This document shows positions 1 through 9,200 of a stretch of 64,000 bases of DNA, in pieces. The notes under the pieces are model-generated. The model was given only the letters and a program-made list of their open reading frames with translations. It was not told where the DNA came from and searched no databases. The position numbers and the translations under genes are program-made. The number at the start of each line of letters is the position of its first letter. The stretch's first letter is position 1. The DNA is from Halorubrum sp. 48-1-W. Lineage in GTDB: Archaea > Halobacteriota > Halobacteria > Halobacteriales > Haloferacaceae. Location: NCBI RefSeq assembly GCF_003287355.1, contig NZ_QMIM01000018.1:1-64000 (forward strand), given 5' to 3'.

Positions 1-2
1 CC

Positions 3-47
3 GTGGAACTCAGGCTTCAGAAACAGCTAGCCGAGGATGCTTTGTGA
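3..47 (+). CDS. Possible C-terminal tail of a truncated protein
   Basis: From the left edge one forward frame reads VELRLQKQLAEDAL and then stops at TGA. The residue pattern looks like the amphipathic helical end of a protein, but only 14 codons are visible and the rest lies outside the window. A short reverse frame overlaps it, so this is only a weak suggestion that a gene ends here. Confidence 0.25.
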   Translation: MELRLQKQLAEDAL

Positions 48-429
48 GGTACTGATTATCATTTGGTCGTTCCGCATCCACTTACAGACATCGTAGAGGA
101 CTTTCTCATCGAAATCCGCGCTCATATCAAAACAGTGTACGCTATGAGGTTAAAAATCAGCCGGGTTGGGCACAACTAGAGAGTCAGGAGACTCAAAAAT
201 TTTGAGATAACCGGTGAACACTATCCTGCTGATCACAATCAATAGATTGTTCCAATTTAAAAAATAGGAGTCACGTTCCAGCAGATATTATTCAAATTTG
301 TGTGAATAGGCCGTTAGACACAGTACTTAGAGGATCAGCAGGAACACAATCTTTGGACGAAAACGACGGTTTCCGCACAGCCTGTGCGAAATAGTGCTTC
401 TTTATATCAAATACTATGGGGTCAAATTG
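48..429. other. AT-rich non-coding stretch with small inverted repeats
   Basis: I see no convincing gene. The stretch holds a perfect 7-bp palindrome around one central base at 192-206 (CTCAAAA/TTTTGAG). It also holds an 11-bp inverted repeat, TCCTGCTGATC at 224-234 and its complement at 333-343. Base composition is much more AT-rich than the window beyond 6.3 kb, which fits transferred DNA. Confidence 0.5.
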
Positions 430-702
430 TTACCCGTCTCGGATCCAACCGGGGTCGTGCCCGATAACATCAAATTCCAAAAATCTCCAAATTGCGTTTG
501 GTTGCAGCACATCTTCACCCTGTATTTTCCCTCTAATTACATCACCTGCATCTAATTCATCAATTTGTTTTTCAAGCTCATCAGAATAGAATTCGTGTTC
601 TGTTTCAACAATTACTCCACCTTCACCTGCTAGGTCTATCAAATCAGCATCTTCGTCACTAACCTCCATAATAGCAAATCTGCTTTCTCTGATCTGAGCC
701 AT
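430..702 (-). CDS. Small acidic hypothetical protein
   Basis: This encodes a 90-residue, strongly acidic protein that I do not recognise. It has alternating short beta-like segments (FAIMEV, GGVIVET, GDVIRGKI) around an acidic helix and ends in an aromatic-rich stretch (IWRFLEFDVIGHDPGW). No Cys pairs, membrane segment or known motif is visible. The ATG at 702 is followed directly by a plausible haloarchaeal N-terminus. It is divergent from the next gene, with 55 bp between the starts. Codon use is AT-rich like the rest of the island. It could be a plasmid- or virus-borne accessory protein; no function is proposed. Confidence 0.55.
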   Translation of the reverse strand: MAQIRESRFAIMEVSDEDADLIDLAGEGGVIVETEHEFYSDELEKQIDELDAGDVIRGKIQGEDVLQPNAIWRFLEFDVIGHDPGWIRDG

Positions 703-757
703 CTATTGGTTCAATTTAAACTCGTGTTTTAAGTATCAATGGGACAAATTTAACGCC

Positions 758-1564
758 ATGTCTATTCGCCCAAGAGAACTTTCTGGACGTGAAGTGTTTG
801 AATCACTACAGAAATTTGAGTGGAGATATCAGACACTAAAATCTGATCTTAACGAATTGAAAAAGGTGAATTCTCCAGAACCAGGCGGTACTGTATCACA
901 GCATCGGTTTACTGTCAGGTCCAACCTACACGACGCTGAACGGAAATTACACCACTATCTATCAGGGTACTATACTTTTAGATGTCTAATAACTACGCTC
1001 GCACAATCCTCTTCAAATCCAGAATTCACTGGGCGAGTCAAGAACCGTCGTGATGAGTTCTCAACAGAAGAATCAACTCGAATAATACTTGGATTGAGAC
1101 ACTATGTTCAGCATCATAATATCCTACCTTTGCTGATTGGGATGTCTTCTCTGACAGAAGATGGTCCGTGGTATGTAATCAACAAGCGGGAGCTCCGGTT
1201 AGATGATTTTGAATACCGAGAGCCCCAGCTCGTGTTAGATATTGATGATTACGATCGCTGGTTCAACTATTATTTTGAGGGTGTTGATGGGGTCTGTATT
1301 TATCCTTTCTATATTATAGAATCAAACTGGAAAGAAATTCAGCTTCTCAGAGAGGACATATATGAACTAGCACGCGATCTTCTATCTGAAGAAATAGAGG
1401 AATATATTCAACAGTTGAAAGATCTTATTAGTGTTCGAGAGGAGTTGCGTGAGAAGCATGATTCTGTTGATGAACTACTATCTGCAGTAGGAAAGGATAT
1501 CACGCCGGAATTGCGGGAGCTTTTAGAACCCGAAGTTTACGATAGACTAGTAACTGAGAACTGA
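758..1564 (+). CDS. Hypothetical protein, mostly helical
   Basis: This encodes a 268-residue protein that I do not recognise. The N-terminal half is helical and charged, with repeated aromatic and His residues (for example LRHYVQHHNILPLLIGMSS near residues 110-130). A middle part is rich in Asp/Tyr. The last 70 residues (about 200-268) are heptad-like and probably coiled coil. There is no signal peptide, membrane segment or Cys. The 5' end of the ORF is clean, with ATG at 758 after an AT-rich leader. It converges on the recombinase gene with an 11-bp gap. Codon use is AT-rich, unlike the core genome. I infer island cargo and assign no function. Confidence 0.6.
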   Translation: MSIRPRELSGREVFESLQKFEWRYQTLKSDLNELKKVNSPEPGGTVSQHRFTVRSNLHDAERKLHHYLSGYYTFRCLITTLAQSSSNPEFTGRVKNRRDEFSTEESTRIILGLRHYVQHHNILPLLIGMSSLTEDGPWYVINKRELRLDDFEYREPQLVLDIDDYDRWFNYYFEGVDGVCIYPFYIIESNWKEIQLLREDIYELARDLLSEEIEEYIQQLKDLISVREELREKHDSVDELLSAVGKDITPELRELLEPEVYDRLVTEN

Positions 1565-1574
1565 ATCTTAAATT

Positions 1575-2228
1575 TTAGATACCATACAGACTACCACGAT
1601 CTATCGCTCGATCAATTGTTTTCCGAGACGAATCAAGCTCCTGAGCCGCTTTTCGCTTAGATAGATCTCCTTTTACAACCATATCCAGCACGGCGCACAC
1701 CTGACCGTAGTTCTCCCCCTCAATTAACTGACCATCATTCTTCTCAAACCCAAGCGGAGGTCTGCCATGGTGATAGTCATCCTCATCTTGGCGAGCTGCT
1801 ATCCCCTCCTTCGTGTTCATTTGCTTGACCCGAGCCTGCCACTCAGCGAATGCTCCAAGCATCTGCATCTGTAGCCGGTTCATCGGCTGTTCTTTACCAT
1901 CCCCGAATGAGAGACCATCCCGAACGAAGTGGATCGCTGTACCATTGTCAGTGATTCTTGAAACGGTTCGTTCGAGGTCTTGGAGTGAACGTGCTAACCT
2001 AGATATTTCATGGACTACAACGTGCTCAATATCCTCCCCTTCGAGTGTCTCCATCATGTCTCGATATCCTGACCGAGATGTGTCCGTACCAGTTGATTTA
2101 TCTCGGAATATCTGAAGCTCACTAAGCTCGGTATTCAGCTTCTCTTCCGCGTAAGACTGTACACTTTGGAGTTGTCTCTCTAGGTTCTGCTCTTCAGTGG
2201 AAACCCGGACATAGCAGGCGGTTAGCAT
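1575..2228 (-). CDS. Serine recombinase (resolvase/invertase family)
   Basis: This is a 217-residue site-specific serine recombinase. The N-terminus YVRVSTEEQ is the family's catalytic motif, with nucleophile Ser10 between Arg8 and Thr11. HEISRLARSLQDL near residue 95 matches the second conserved Arg motif, and FAEWQARVKQMNTKEGIAA is the long dimerisation helix. The last 40 residues (DLSKRKAAQEL...KTIDRAI) form a resolvase-type helix-turn-helix. I start at ATG 2228; an upstream in-frame start at 2279 would add 17 residues of non-family sequence lying over an inverted repeat. It lacks the large domain of phage integrases, so resolution, inversion or small-element mobility is more likely than tRNA-targeted integration. 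It is probably the mobility gene of this island. Confidence 0.9.
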   Translation of the reverse strand: MLTACYVRVSTEEQNLERQLQSVQSYAEEKLNTELSELQIFRDKSTGTDTSRSGYRDMMETLEGEDIEHVVVHEISRLARSLQDLERTVSRITDNGTAIHFVRDGLSFGDGKEQPMNRLQMQMLGAFAEWQARVKQMNTKEGIAARQDEDDYHHGRPPLGFEKNDGQLIEGENYGQVCAVLDMVVKGDLSKRKAAQELDSSRKTIDRAIDRGSLYGI

Positions 2229-2236
2229 CGTCACGA

Positions 2237-2331
2237 GCAAGGGGCCTAGGAACATAACAGCAGGGTCGTAGACGCGCATAGAACGGCGACAAAAGCGCGT
2301 GAAGGGTACACGAGTGAACTAGGCCCCTTGC
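2237..2331. repeat. 13-bp perfect inverted repeat upstream of the recombinase
   Basis: GCAAGGGGCCTAG at 2237-2249 and its exact complement at 2319-2331 flank a 69-bp spacer immediately upstream of the recombinase start. Serine recombinases commonly act at, and repress from, paired inverted sites next to their own gene, so this is a candidate crossover/res site or operator. Related but imperfect copies of the TARGCCCCTT core occur near 6081-6095 and 6147-6160 at the other end of the AT-rich segment. Confidence 0.6.
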
Positions 2332-2442
2332 CCCAAGAACCGCTTCCAGTCACACACGCGGGCTTAGAGGAGTAATCTCAACGAACAAACTCTACCAAAT
2401 ATAACAACCAATAGCTCTCTTGGAGAGATAAGAGGTTCACCG

Positions 2443-2994
2443 ATGACGGACATCGACAATCTGGCCATCAAAGCGAGCGGATCAGCTCATTGCTTCAACG
2501 ACCGCGAGCTAGCCGATGAGCATTACGTATTCCGCAAAAAGCTTGGTTCGGTTGATCACGTCACTCAGGAAACGTCGGTGATGGTCGAATACCTAGATAA
2601 TGACGAGCTAATTATCGCTGGACAGCGACTCCCTGGGATTTCTGAGTACTACCAAAACTATCCTGATGTCGTAAAGGAGAACGAGAAATACCAAGCTAGA
2701 CACACCGCTGCGAAGGATCGGATCAATCGAGCAATTAGTATGCTCGAAGAATATGACCCTAAGACATATACTGCGGAGACCTATTCAGGGAACAAGGTTC
2801 TTTCAGCGATTTACATCAGAGTACCCGAAGACAAACGAGAGGAGGCTCTTGTGGACTTTTGGAATATGCTCAATTACCTCCGGAAGGATTACTACTCGTT
2901 TCTGCGCGAATGGGAGCCAGATAAATTGGAAGGATTACTTCTGGAAAACAAGTTGTATGGACATAAACTAGCCGATACAATTAATAGAGTATGA
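2443..2994 (+). CDS. Hypothetical protein
   Basis: This encodes a 183-residue acidic protein that I do not recognise. It is predicted to be soluble, with no membrane segment and a single Cys near residue 17. The second half is helical and rich in Tyr, Glu and Lys. It follows the recombinase divergently across the inverted-repeat region, and 134 bp of AT-rich non-coding DNA separates it from the next gene. Start is ATG 2443. Codon use is AT-rich. I infer an accessory island gene; no function can be assigned from the sequence. Confidence 0.6.
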   Translation: MTDIDNLAIKASGSAHCFNDRELADEHYVFRKKLGSVDHVTQETSVMVEYLDNDELIIAGQRLPGISEYYQNYPDVVKENEKYQARHTAAKDRINRAISMLEEYDPKTYTAETYSGNKVLSAIYIRVPEDKREEALVDFWNMLNYLRKDYYSFLREWEPDKLEGLLLENKLYGHKLADTINRV

Positions 2995-3128
2995 TAGGCC
3001 ATCCTGGAGATGGCTGATCCCGTTCCTATGTCTCTCACGAAGAGTTCTAATTGGACCGAAAACATATATACTCCTTGTATAAACGCACAAGTGTCTTCGA
3101 ACAGAAGGGACAGCAAGCCGGATACTAA

Positions 3129-4193
3129 ATGTCTACTTCCGCCAAATTTCACGAGCGAACACTCGAGGACTTTTTAGAGTCTGCTACGGAACGAGTACGA
3201 GAGGACGGACGCAATAATTTCCGGGCAATCTGTCTCTCGTCAAATCTCGCTACTGAAGAGATTGTTAGAGCGTTTGCTATTGAATTTGAAGTTTCTGAAC
3301 AAGGTGAGTTTCACCACCTCAGCACTTCGTATACAAAATACCGTCGCAAATTCGAGGTTCACCTCTACCTTTATGAGCACGAACAGACAGGCACACCGAT
3401 TATTTTCACTTTAAATTCAGCAGAGGATATTAGACGGAAGGCTAACCCAGTCATTCTTGGGAATGAAGGTATCTACCATCTGTGGATACCACCCAATGAC
3501 ATGGACGCAATCTCCGATGAGGTGTTAAATATCGAAGGATGCCGCTTAACGAGATTTATCGGGGAAAAGTTTGGTCAGGAAGCCCGTTCACAGCAAGAGA
3601 GAAGGCCAGAATTCAAACGACGAGAAGAGTACTCAGGCGACGACGCAGCACAGACACTCGAAGAAGCCAAGATGGATTACGGTATCACACCCACAAAGTT
3701 AGAGTTCGAGATCCCAACAAAAGCTAGTTTCACGCTTGGAAATGAGGGTGGAATTGTGATGAACAAAGGGGACGCCGAGTTCTTTTTCAACGATATTGTT
3801 ATCGATATGGCAGTTTCAAGAGTTGCGGAAATGAATGAACAAATTCAGTCCTCAAAGCTTGACGTGATTGAAAAAGAGGGGGTAGAAGTATTTGAAAAGC
3901 AATCGCTTGAAATCAAACTCAATAACGGACTAGATTATGAAGATGCAGATGATCTCATAACGAGCCTGAAAGAGGAAGATTTCTATCCATACAATACATC
4001 AGCGGAAAAAGGAAGTTTACTACTAACAAGTCGTGTCATTGATGAGGAAAACGGAGGTATGTTCTCCCTCACAACCGATGGACGACAAATGTCTGTCCTT
4101 CCAAAACATGGTTCGAGTTTTGATTCTGTCATGCGATTTTATCGGTTTGTTGTGGAGAACTTCGATTCCAACGCCCATTTAATTGAGGCATGA
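3129..4193 (+). CDS. Hypothetical protein, first gene of a two-gene cassette
   Basis: This encodes a 354-residue protein that I do not recognise. Residues 1-140 look alpha/beta (FRAICLSSNLATEEIVRAF, VHLYLYEHEQTGTPIIFTL). A charged linker follows near 155-185. The C-terminal half has beta-rich segments (TKASFTLGNEGGIVM, GSLLLTSRVI, GGMFSLTTDG) and ends in a helix. No Cys cluster, P-loop or membrane segment is visible. The stop overlaps the start of the next gene (ATGA), so the two are almost certainly co-translated. Composition is AT-rich. A mobile-element or defence-type cassette is possible from the context, but nothing in the protein proves it. Confidence 0.65.
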   Translation: MSTSAKFHERTLEDFLESATERVREDGRNNFRAICLSSNLATEEIVRAFAIEFEVSEQGEFHHLSTSYTKYRRKFEVHLYLYEHEQTGTPIIFTLNSAEDIRRKANPVILGNEGIYHLWIPPNDMDAISDEVLNIEGCRLTRFIGEKFGQEARSQQERRPEFKRREEYSGDDAAQTLEEAKMDYGITPTKLEFEIPTKASFTLGNEGGIVMNKGDAEFFFNDIVIDMAVSRVAEMNEQIQSSKLDVIEKEGVEVFEKQSLEIKLNNGLDYEDADDLITSLKEEDFYPYNTSAEKGSLLLTSRVIDEENGGMFSLTTDGRQMSVLPKHGSSFDSVMRFYRFVVENFDSNAHLIEA

Positions 4194-5326
4194 CAGACAG
4201 AGACCTTTCAACTCGAATAGGCCGACTCAATGAGGAGGAACGTAAGGAGTTTGACGAGAAGGTAGAGTCAAAAGAAGAAGATCTTGAGGAGAAGTTGTTT
4301 GATGAGTATCGACAGAAGGTAAGCAATGAAATCAACACAAATCGTGAGGAGACTGATGATTTCAATATCATCATCTCTGCTTTTGAGGAACGCGATGGTA
4401 TTGATTACACATACATCCGAACGGAGCCGTTATTCCACGAGAAAGAGCATAATCTCGATGTCCTAGTTGCGTCGCAGTCGAAACAGATTGCTCTATTTGT
4501 TGAGTGTGAACGACGCCTTACCTCCCGGCTACTAAGTAAATTGATGAACTTCGATGAAAAGATAGAGGTCATCGAAGACAATTTGGCAGATAACGTTGAT
4601 ATAGATCAATATCTTAAGCAAACGATCGGTGTTCTGCCGAAAATGAATGAATTTGTCATGGCCTCCCGACAAATTCCAGAAATGGAGATCCATTATAAAG
4701 CTCAGGAGGTCGGACGGAATGTTATTACGTGGAATCTTGCGACACCTGGAAATAAATGCCAAATATATCAGAAAGTGTTTAAGAAAGCAGAGGACGCTCC
4801 CTTCACCGGTCACAATGATGATGAGCTAAATGATTACATAAATAATGAGCTCGAGAAAGGAGTCCCATATCAGCAGTACATTGATTTCACATATTCGTCT
4901 TCCTGGTATCTCAAGTTGCGAGATATGGTTGTCACAATTATTAATCAGCATCACCGCCAGGGACACGACAATTTCGATTACGAAGAATGGAGGGAGCTGT
5001 TCCAATATGAACTCAAGAACTATCAGCGAGAGGAGTGCTTGATGATGTACAACAAGTTCCTTGATTACGGAATAGATTGTGGGCTTGTTTCATTGGAGGA
5101 GGACGCAGAGGATGACTTACAGAAGCGGTATCGAATTATCCATTCCGTGAAACGTGATCAAGAGAAATTAATACAGAATATTGTTGATAAGATTGCGGAG
5201 CAAGAGATGCAGACTGAGTTTAATTCGCTCATGAGAGAATTCAAAGAACAACTGCTCACGCAGATGGAACGGAATAAGGCAACTGGAGGTCGCACACTCT
5301 CCGATTTTGTGGATCCTGAGGAATAA
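4190..5326 (+). CDS. Hypothetical protein with a possible nuclease-like core
   Basis: This encodes a 378-residue acidic protein, translationally coupled to the gene before it by a 4-nt overlap. Residues 1-50 are a charged helix. Around residues 65-110, a strand-strand-helix pattern with LDVLVA followed by ALFVECERRL resembles the D-(X)n-E-X-(K/E) arrangement of PD-(D/E)XK nuclease folds. The usual Lys is Glu here, so this is only suggestive. The rest is helical, with conserved-looking aromatics, and residues 320-360 look coiled coil. No close family is recognised. The pair (3129-5326) has the look of an accessory two-gene system; the function is unknown. Confidence 0.65.
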   Translation: MTDRDLSTRIGRLNEEERKEFDEKVESKEEDLEEKLFDEYRQKVSNEINTNREETDDFNIIISAFEERDGIDYTYIRTEPLFHEKEHNLDVLVASQSKQIALFVECERRLTSRLLSKLMNFDEKIEVIEDNLADNVDIDQYLKQTIGVLPKMNEFVMASRQIPEMEIHYKAQEVGRNVITWNLATPGNKCQIYQKVFKKAEDAPFTGHNDDELNDYINNELEKGVPYQQYIDFTYSSSWYLKLRDMVVTIINQHHRQGHDNFDYEEWRELFQYELKNYQREECLMMYNKFLDYGIDCGLVSLEEDAEDDLQKRYRIIHSVKRDQEKLIQNIVDKIAEQEMQTEFNSLMREFKEQLLTQMERNKATGGRTLSDFVDPEE

Positions 5327-5394
5327 TGTCAATAGCAACAATGAGAGATTATACCAATATACTCGAACAGGAGTATTTATCAGAATCATTGTGC

Positions 5395-6033
5395 TCAGAT
5401 CCGCTCAACAATTTTACAAGTAACCACAATATTCTCAATTTGCGCTGAAGTGACTTCAACCGCTTCAATAAGATCCAACACCTGCTCGTTAACGAAGTCG
5501 TTCGGTCCACCGTGATGTTGGATCTGAATCGTATCTTCCCCCACAACCAGATCAGCTACCCAAGGTAACGACTCCTCAATCGGGTTGAGCTGATGCTTAG
5601 ATGTAATTTTTCCAGAATATCCCATCTCAATGAGGATAGCAACCACCACATCAGCTTCAGCCAACGGGCGAGGAACACGGTTCTCAATCGTCGTTCGAGC
5701 ATCTATTCCTGTGTTAATGATCCGCCGATCCTCTACTCCGAGTAGTCGAGCGTACCCATCAACAAACTCAAGATACTGATTCAGTGGGAGCCGATCTGTG
5801 TCTAGTTCGGCCTTCATTACGTCACCAAAGAGATCTGGCTGTACCGGATGCGGATCGAAGGTAAACGCATCAACCGGAAGATGCTCCTCTGCTGCCTGTC
5901 GGAACTCGTCGGTTCGATCCGCAGACATCCCTCCCGAGATCGTGGGGGAAGGTACTGCCGTGTATTCCTTGACCGTCAGAAGACAGTCGATCGATAACAT
6001 CGGTCGAGGACCGCCGAATGGACCACATGACAT
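5395..6033 (-). CDS. Hypothetical protein
   Basis: This encodes a protein of about 212 residues that I do not recognise. It has no membrane segment. The C-terminal part (DVVVAILIEMGYSG, ADLVVGEDTIQIQHHGG, IENIVVTCKIVERI) suggests a small alpha/beta domain. Several starts are possible: GTG 6051, ATG 6033, ATG 6000 and ATG 5928. I prefer 6033 because a TATA-like element at 6063-6071 sits about 33 nt upstream. It converges on the preceding cassette with a 68-bp gap. GC content is intermediate between the island and the core, and it is the last gene before polC, so it may mark the island edge. Confidence 0.55.
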   Translation of the reverse strand: MSCGPFGGPRPMLSIDCLLTVKEYTAVPSPTISGGMSADRTDEFRQAAEEHLPVDAFTFDPHPVQPDLFGDVMKAELDTDRLPLNQYLEFVDGYARLLGVEDRRIINTGIDARTTIENRVPRPLAEADVVVAILIEMGYSGKITSKHQLNPIEESLPWVADLVVGEDTIQIQHHGGPNDFVNEQVLDLIEAVEVTSAQIENIVVTCKIVERI

Positions 6034-6062
6034 AGGCTCGCACCTGAGCACGAGGTATAGGG

Positions 6063-6071
6063 TATATAACT
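6063..6071 (-). promoter_or_regulatory. TATA-like promoter element
   Basis: On the minus strand the sequence reads GTTATATAC. This is a good archaeal TATA box, about 33 nt before the preferred ATG (6033) of the hypothetical gene and inside an otherwise non-coding stretch (6052-6284). The remainder of that stretch is AT-rich and shows no gene. Confidence 0.45.
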
Positions 6072-6284
6072 GGAGGGTAGAAACTAGCCCCGTTCTTTTT
6101 GGCGTCGTGTGCGGCCGCTAGAAGCCGTTCTAGGTACTATGGTTAGGGAAGGGGCTTACCCGTATCAAAACGTGTCGTGCGGGCGCTGAATGAATTTTGA
6201 CGTATGTCTGTGAAATACAGAATATAGAATTGAACCTACCTTACCATAAAAATATTCTACCAGATATTCTCGAAATATAGTATA

Positions 6285-9200
6285 TTACATGAAATCCGCA
6301 ATAGTCGTGGGCTTGTTCGTGTCGTCCTCGAAGATCGACTCGAGGGCGTCCTCGAGCACGTACAGACGCTGTTTGGTGTACGGCCGGCAGCCGAAGCGTT
6401 CGGCGACCTCGATGGCGGTGTCGACGTACTTGCTCACGGAGCCCTCGTGGACGGTGAGGTTCACCCGGCCGCCACACTCCCGGCAGTCGCCGGAGAGCGG
6501 CATCCGGCGGTACTTCTCGCCGCAGTCGAGACACCGCGTCTCCTGCCGGGAGAAGGCCCGGAGGTTCCCGATGATGTCGGGCAGGAAGTGGTACTCGATG
6601 ACGCGCTCCGCGACGTCAGTCTCGTCGACCGCGCGGAGCTTCCGCGCCAGTTCCAGCTGGGCGTCCATCTTCTCCATCATGTCGCCGAGCGTCTTGTACG
6701 CCGAGAGGTCCGGCCCCATCGCGATGTCCGTCGTGTCGTGGGTGTGGTCGAACCCGCGGTACTCGTCGTCGGTGCCGAGCGTGTCCTCGCCCAGTTGGAT
6801 CCGCTCTTCGACGACCTCCGGATCGGCCATCTCGCGGGTCGCCTCGTAGAACTCCAGCGGGTACCGCCGCACGATGTCCATGTTGTGCGCCTCGTCGTCG
6901 ATCTCCGAGGGGTCGATCCGCGAGGACATCACGAGGGGCGCGTCCATCTTTCCACCTCGCTGGTTGGGTAAGAACGTCTTCGAGAAGTTGAGCAACCCGT
7001 CCATGAGGAGCATGACGCAGTCCTCGTCGCCGTCACACTGAGAAATATATAAATTATTTGTCATTAACGTGTGTGTGTCGGCGACCGTGAGGTTGTACGT
7101 GTAGTCGACGTCGCTTTCGAGCGGTTCCACCGAGACGACCTCGTCGGTCCCGATACCGCCGTCCGCGGCCGTTCCCGTGACGGGCTCTGCTGTCGTCCGT
7201 TCACGAACGGCCGCCGGAAGCGGATCGCCGGGATCCAGCTCGCTCGCCACGACTCGTTCGATGCCGTCACCGTCGACCCGTAGCATCGTGTGATCGGGCG
7301 TCACGCGGATCGACCGTCCGCGTCGCGTCTCGATCCGGACGAGGTGGTCCTGGCTTCGATGCTTCGAGACGGCGGTTACGGGTCGTGTCGACCGATTTCC
7401 GCGTTCGTCGATCGAGGGAACGAGAACGTCGCCGTCGAGTTCCTCGACGAGCGTCCCGAAGTCGTCGGTTCGTGGGTCCTCCAGCCGGTCCTCGACGAAC
7501 TCCTCGATCCGCTCGCGATGCCGTCCCGAGCCGTCCCGATATTCGATCTCCGTCTCCGGATGGAAGCAGTTCCGCCGTTTCGCGGCGTGAAAGTACGGGT
7601 GGGCGTATCCGACCGCGGCTGACGTGAACCCGATCACCCGCCCGACTGTCGCCGCGCTCGTGTGCGGGGCCATCCCGAAGACGAGCTCGCCGACGAGGTC
7701 GTCGCGCTCGTTCACCTCGTAGAAGCGCGGGAGGTCGTAGAACTGCGCGAGGAGGTCGTCGACGAAGTCGGCCGTTCGCAGCATGTGTTCGGCCGCCCCG
7801 TCCGAGAGCACCACGTCCTGGACCTTCAACTCGACCAGCTGGTCGTCGTGACGGAGCGGATCGCCGTCGACGTCCGTCTCGTACCCCAGCTCCCGGAAGT
7901 GGTCCGCGGTGACGTCGAGTTCCTCCGGGCGAACCGCCGTGACCGGGAGGTCGGTCATGTCGTACCGGACCGTCCCGTCCTTGAACGAGGTGACGCCGTT
8001 CTTCGCGCGGAGGACCCCCTTCTCGATGGCCTCGGGCGTCTTGTTCGTCGAGGTGAGCCCCTGTACCCCCTTCAGGATCTCGAAGGCCGACTCGCGCTCG
8101 CCGACGACGTCCATCGCCGAGCGGTAGGCGTCGTTGAGGTCGACCTCCTGGGGGGTGGCCGCGGTCACCTCCCACTCACAGCGCGGGCACTCGACGCGGC
8201 CCGCCTCGTCGGGCTCACAGACGGTCCCGCAGCCGCCACACTCGTAGTGGGGCTCGGTGTGGGTGCCGCAGTCGGGACACGCCGACCGATAGGTGTGGGT
8301 CCCACAGTCGGGACACGCCCGGTCGGCGACCTCGAGTTCGAGGTGGCCGCGCTGCCCGCGGTCGTCCATCGTCCGGGCCGCCTCGGCGACGTCGCGTTGC
8401 GGGCCGCCCGCCTCGTTGATAGGGAACAGCGTGTGGACCGCCGGCGAGAGGTCGCGGCTCTCGGACTTCTCCGGACGGCCCATCCGGTTGCCGATCCGGA
8501 CCGGCGCGCGCTCGCGGACCGCGAAGGGTGCGACCGCGTTGACGGCTTTCACCGCGTTGTCGCCGCCGTCCCACTCGCGGGCCGCCGCCGGCAACGTCTC
8601 CCACCCCTTCCGGAGCCCGTCGTCGACCCCCAGCGAGCGCGCGAGCGGCCGCCACGTCGGGATCCGGAGCGCGTCGGGCGTCGCCGTGTGCTCGACGAGC
8701 AACGTCTCGAGCGCCCGCGCGACCGGGTCGGTGTGTTCGACCGCCAGCACGCCCTCGACGACCTCGCCGTCGGCGACCGCGTCCGCGAGCGCCTCGAACG
8801 CCCCGACGCTGATGTCGTGCCAGAGGTAGGTGTAGTCGGGGTGGAGCGGACAGTCGTATCCGTCCGCCCACTCGAGCGCCTCCGCCGGCTCGGGGTGTTC
8901 GAGGTCGACGTTGGGGTCGTCCTCGAGCGCCTGGACGTCCGCGCCGGCGGCCTCGAACTCCTGAACCCACCACTCGTAGACGTACGACGCCGGCGCGAGC
9001 GGGTGGTTGTTCTCGACGAACTCCCCGTAGTTGACGAGGTACTCGCCCAGATCGAGGACCGCCTCCACGCCGTTTCGCACCGCGAGCGCCTCCTCGGGGT
9101 CGTCGATCCGCCGGACCTCGCCGTTCGCGAGCTTCACCGTCGGCCCCTCGATGGAGTCGACGGGGACGACACCCGCGGCCTTCCCCGGACGCTCGGTCTT

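Noticed and set aside
27-125. 32-codon minus-strand frame (MSADFDEKVLYDV...) at the left edge
   Set aside because: It is short, has no promoter or family, and overlaps an equally short forward tail; I cannot decide that it is a gene.
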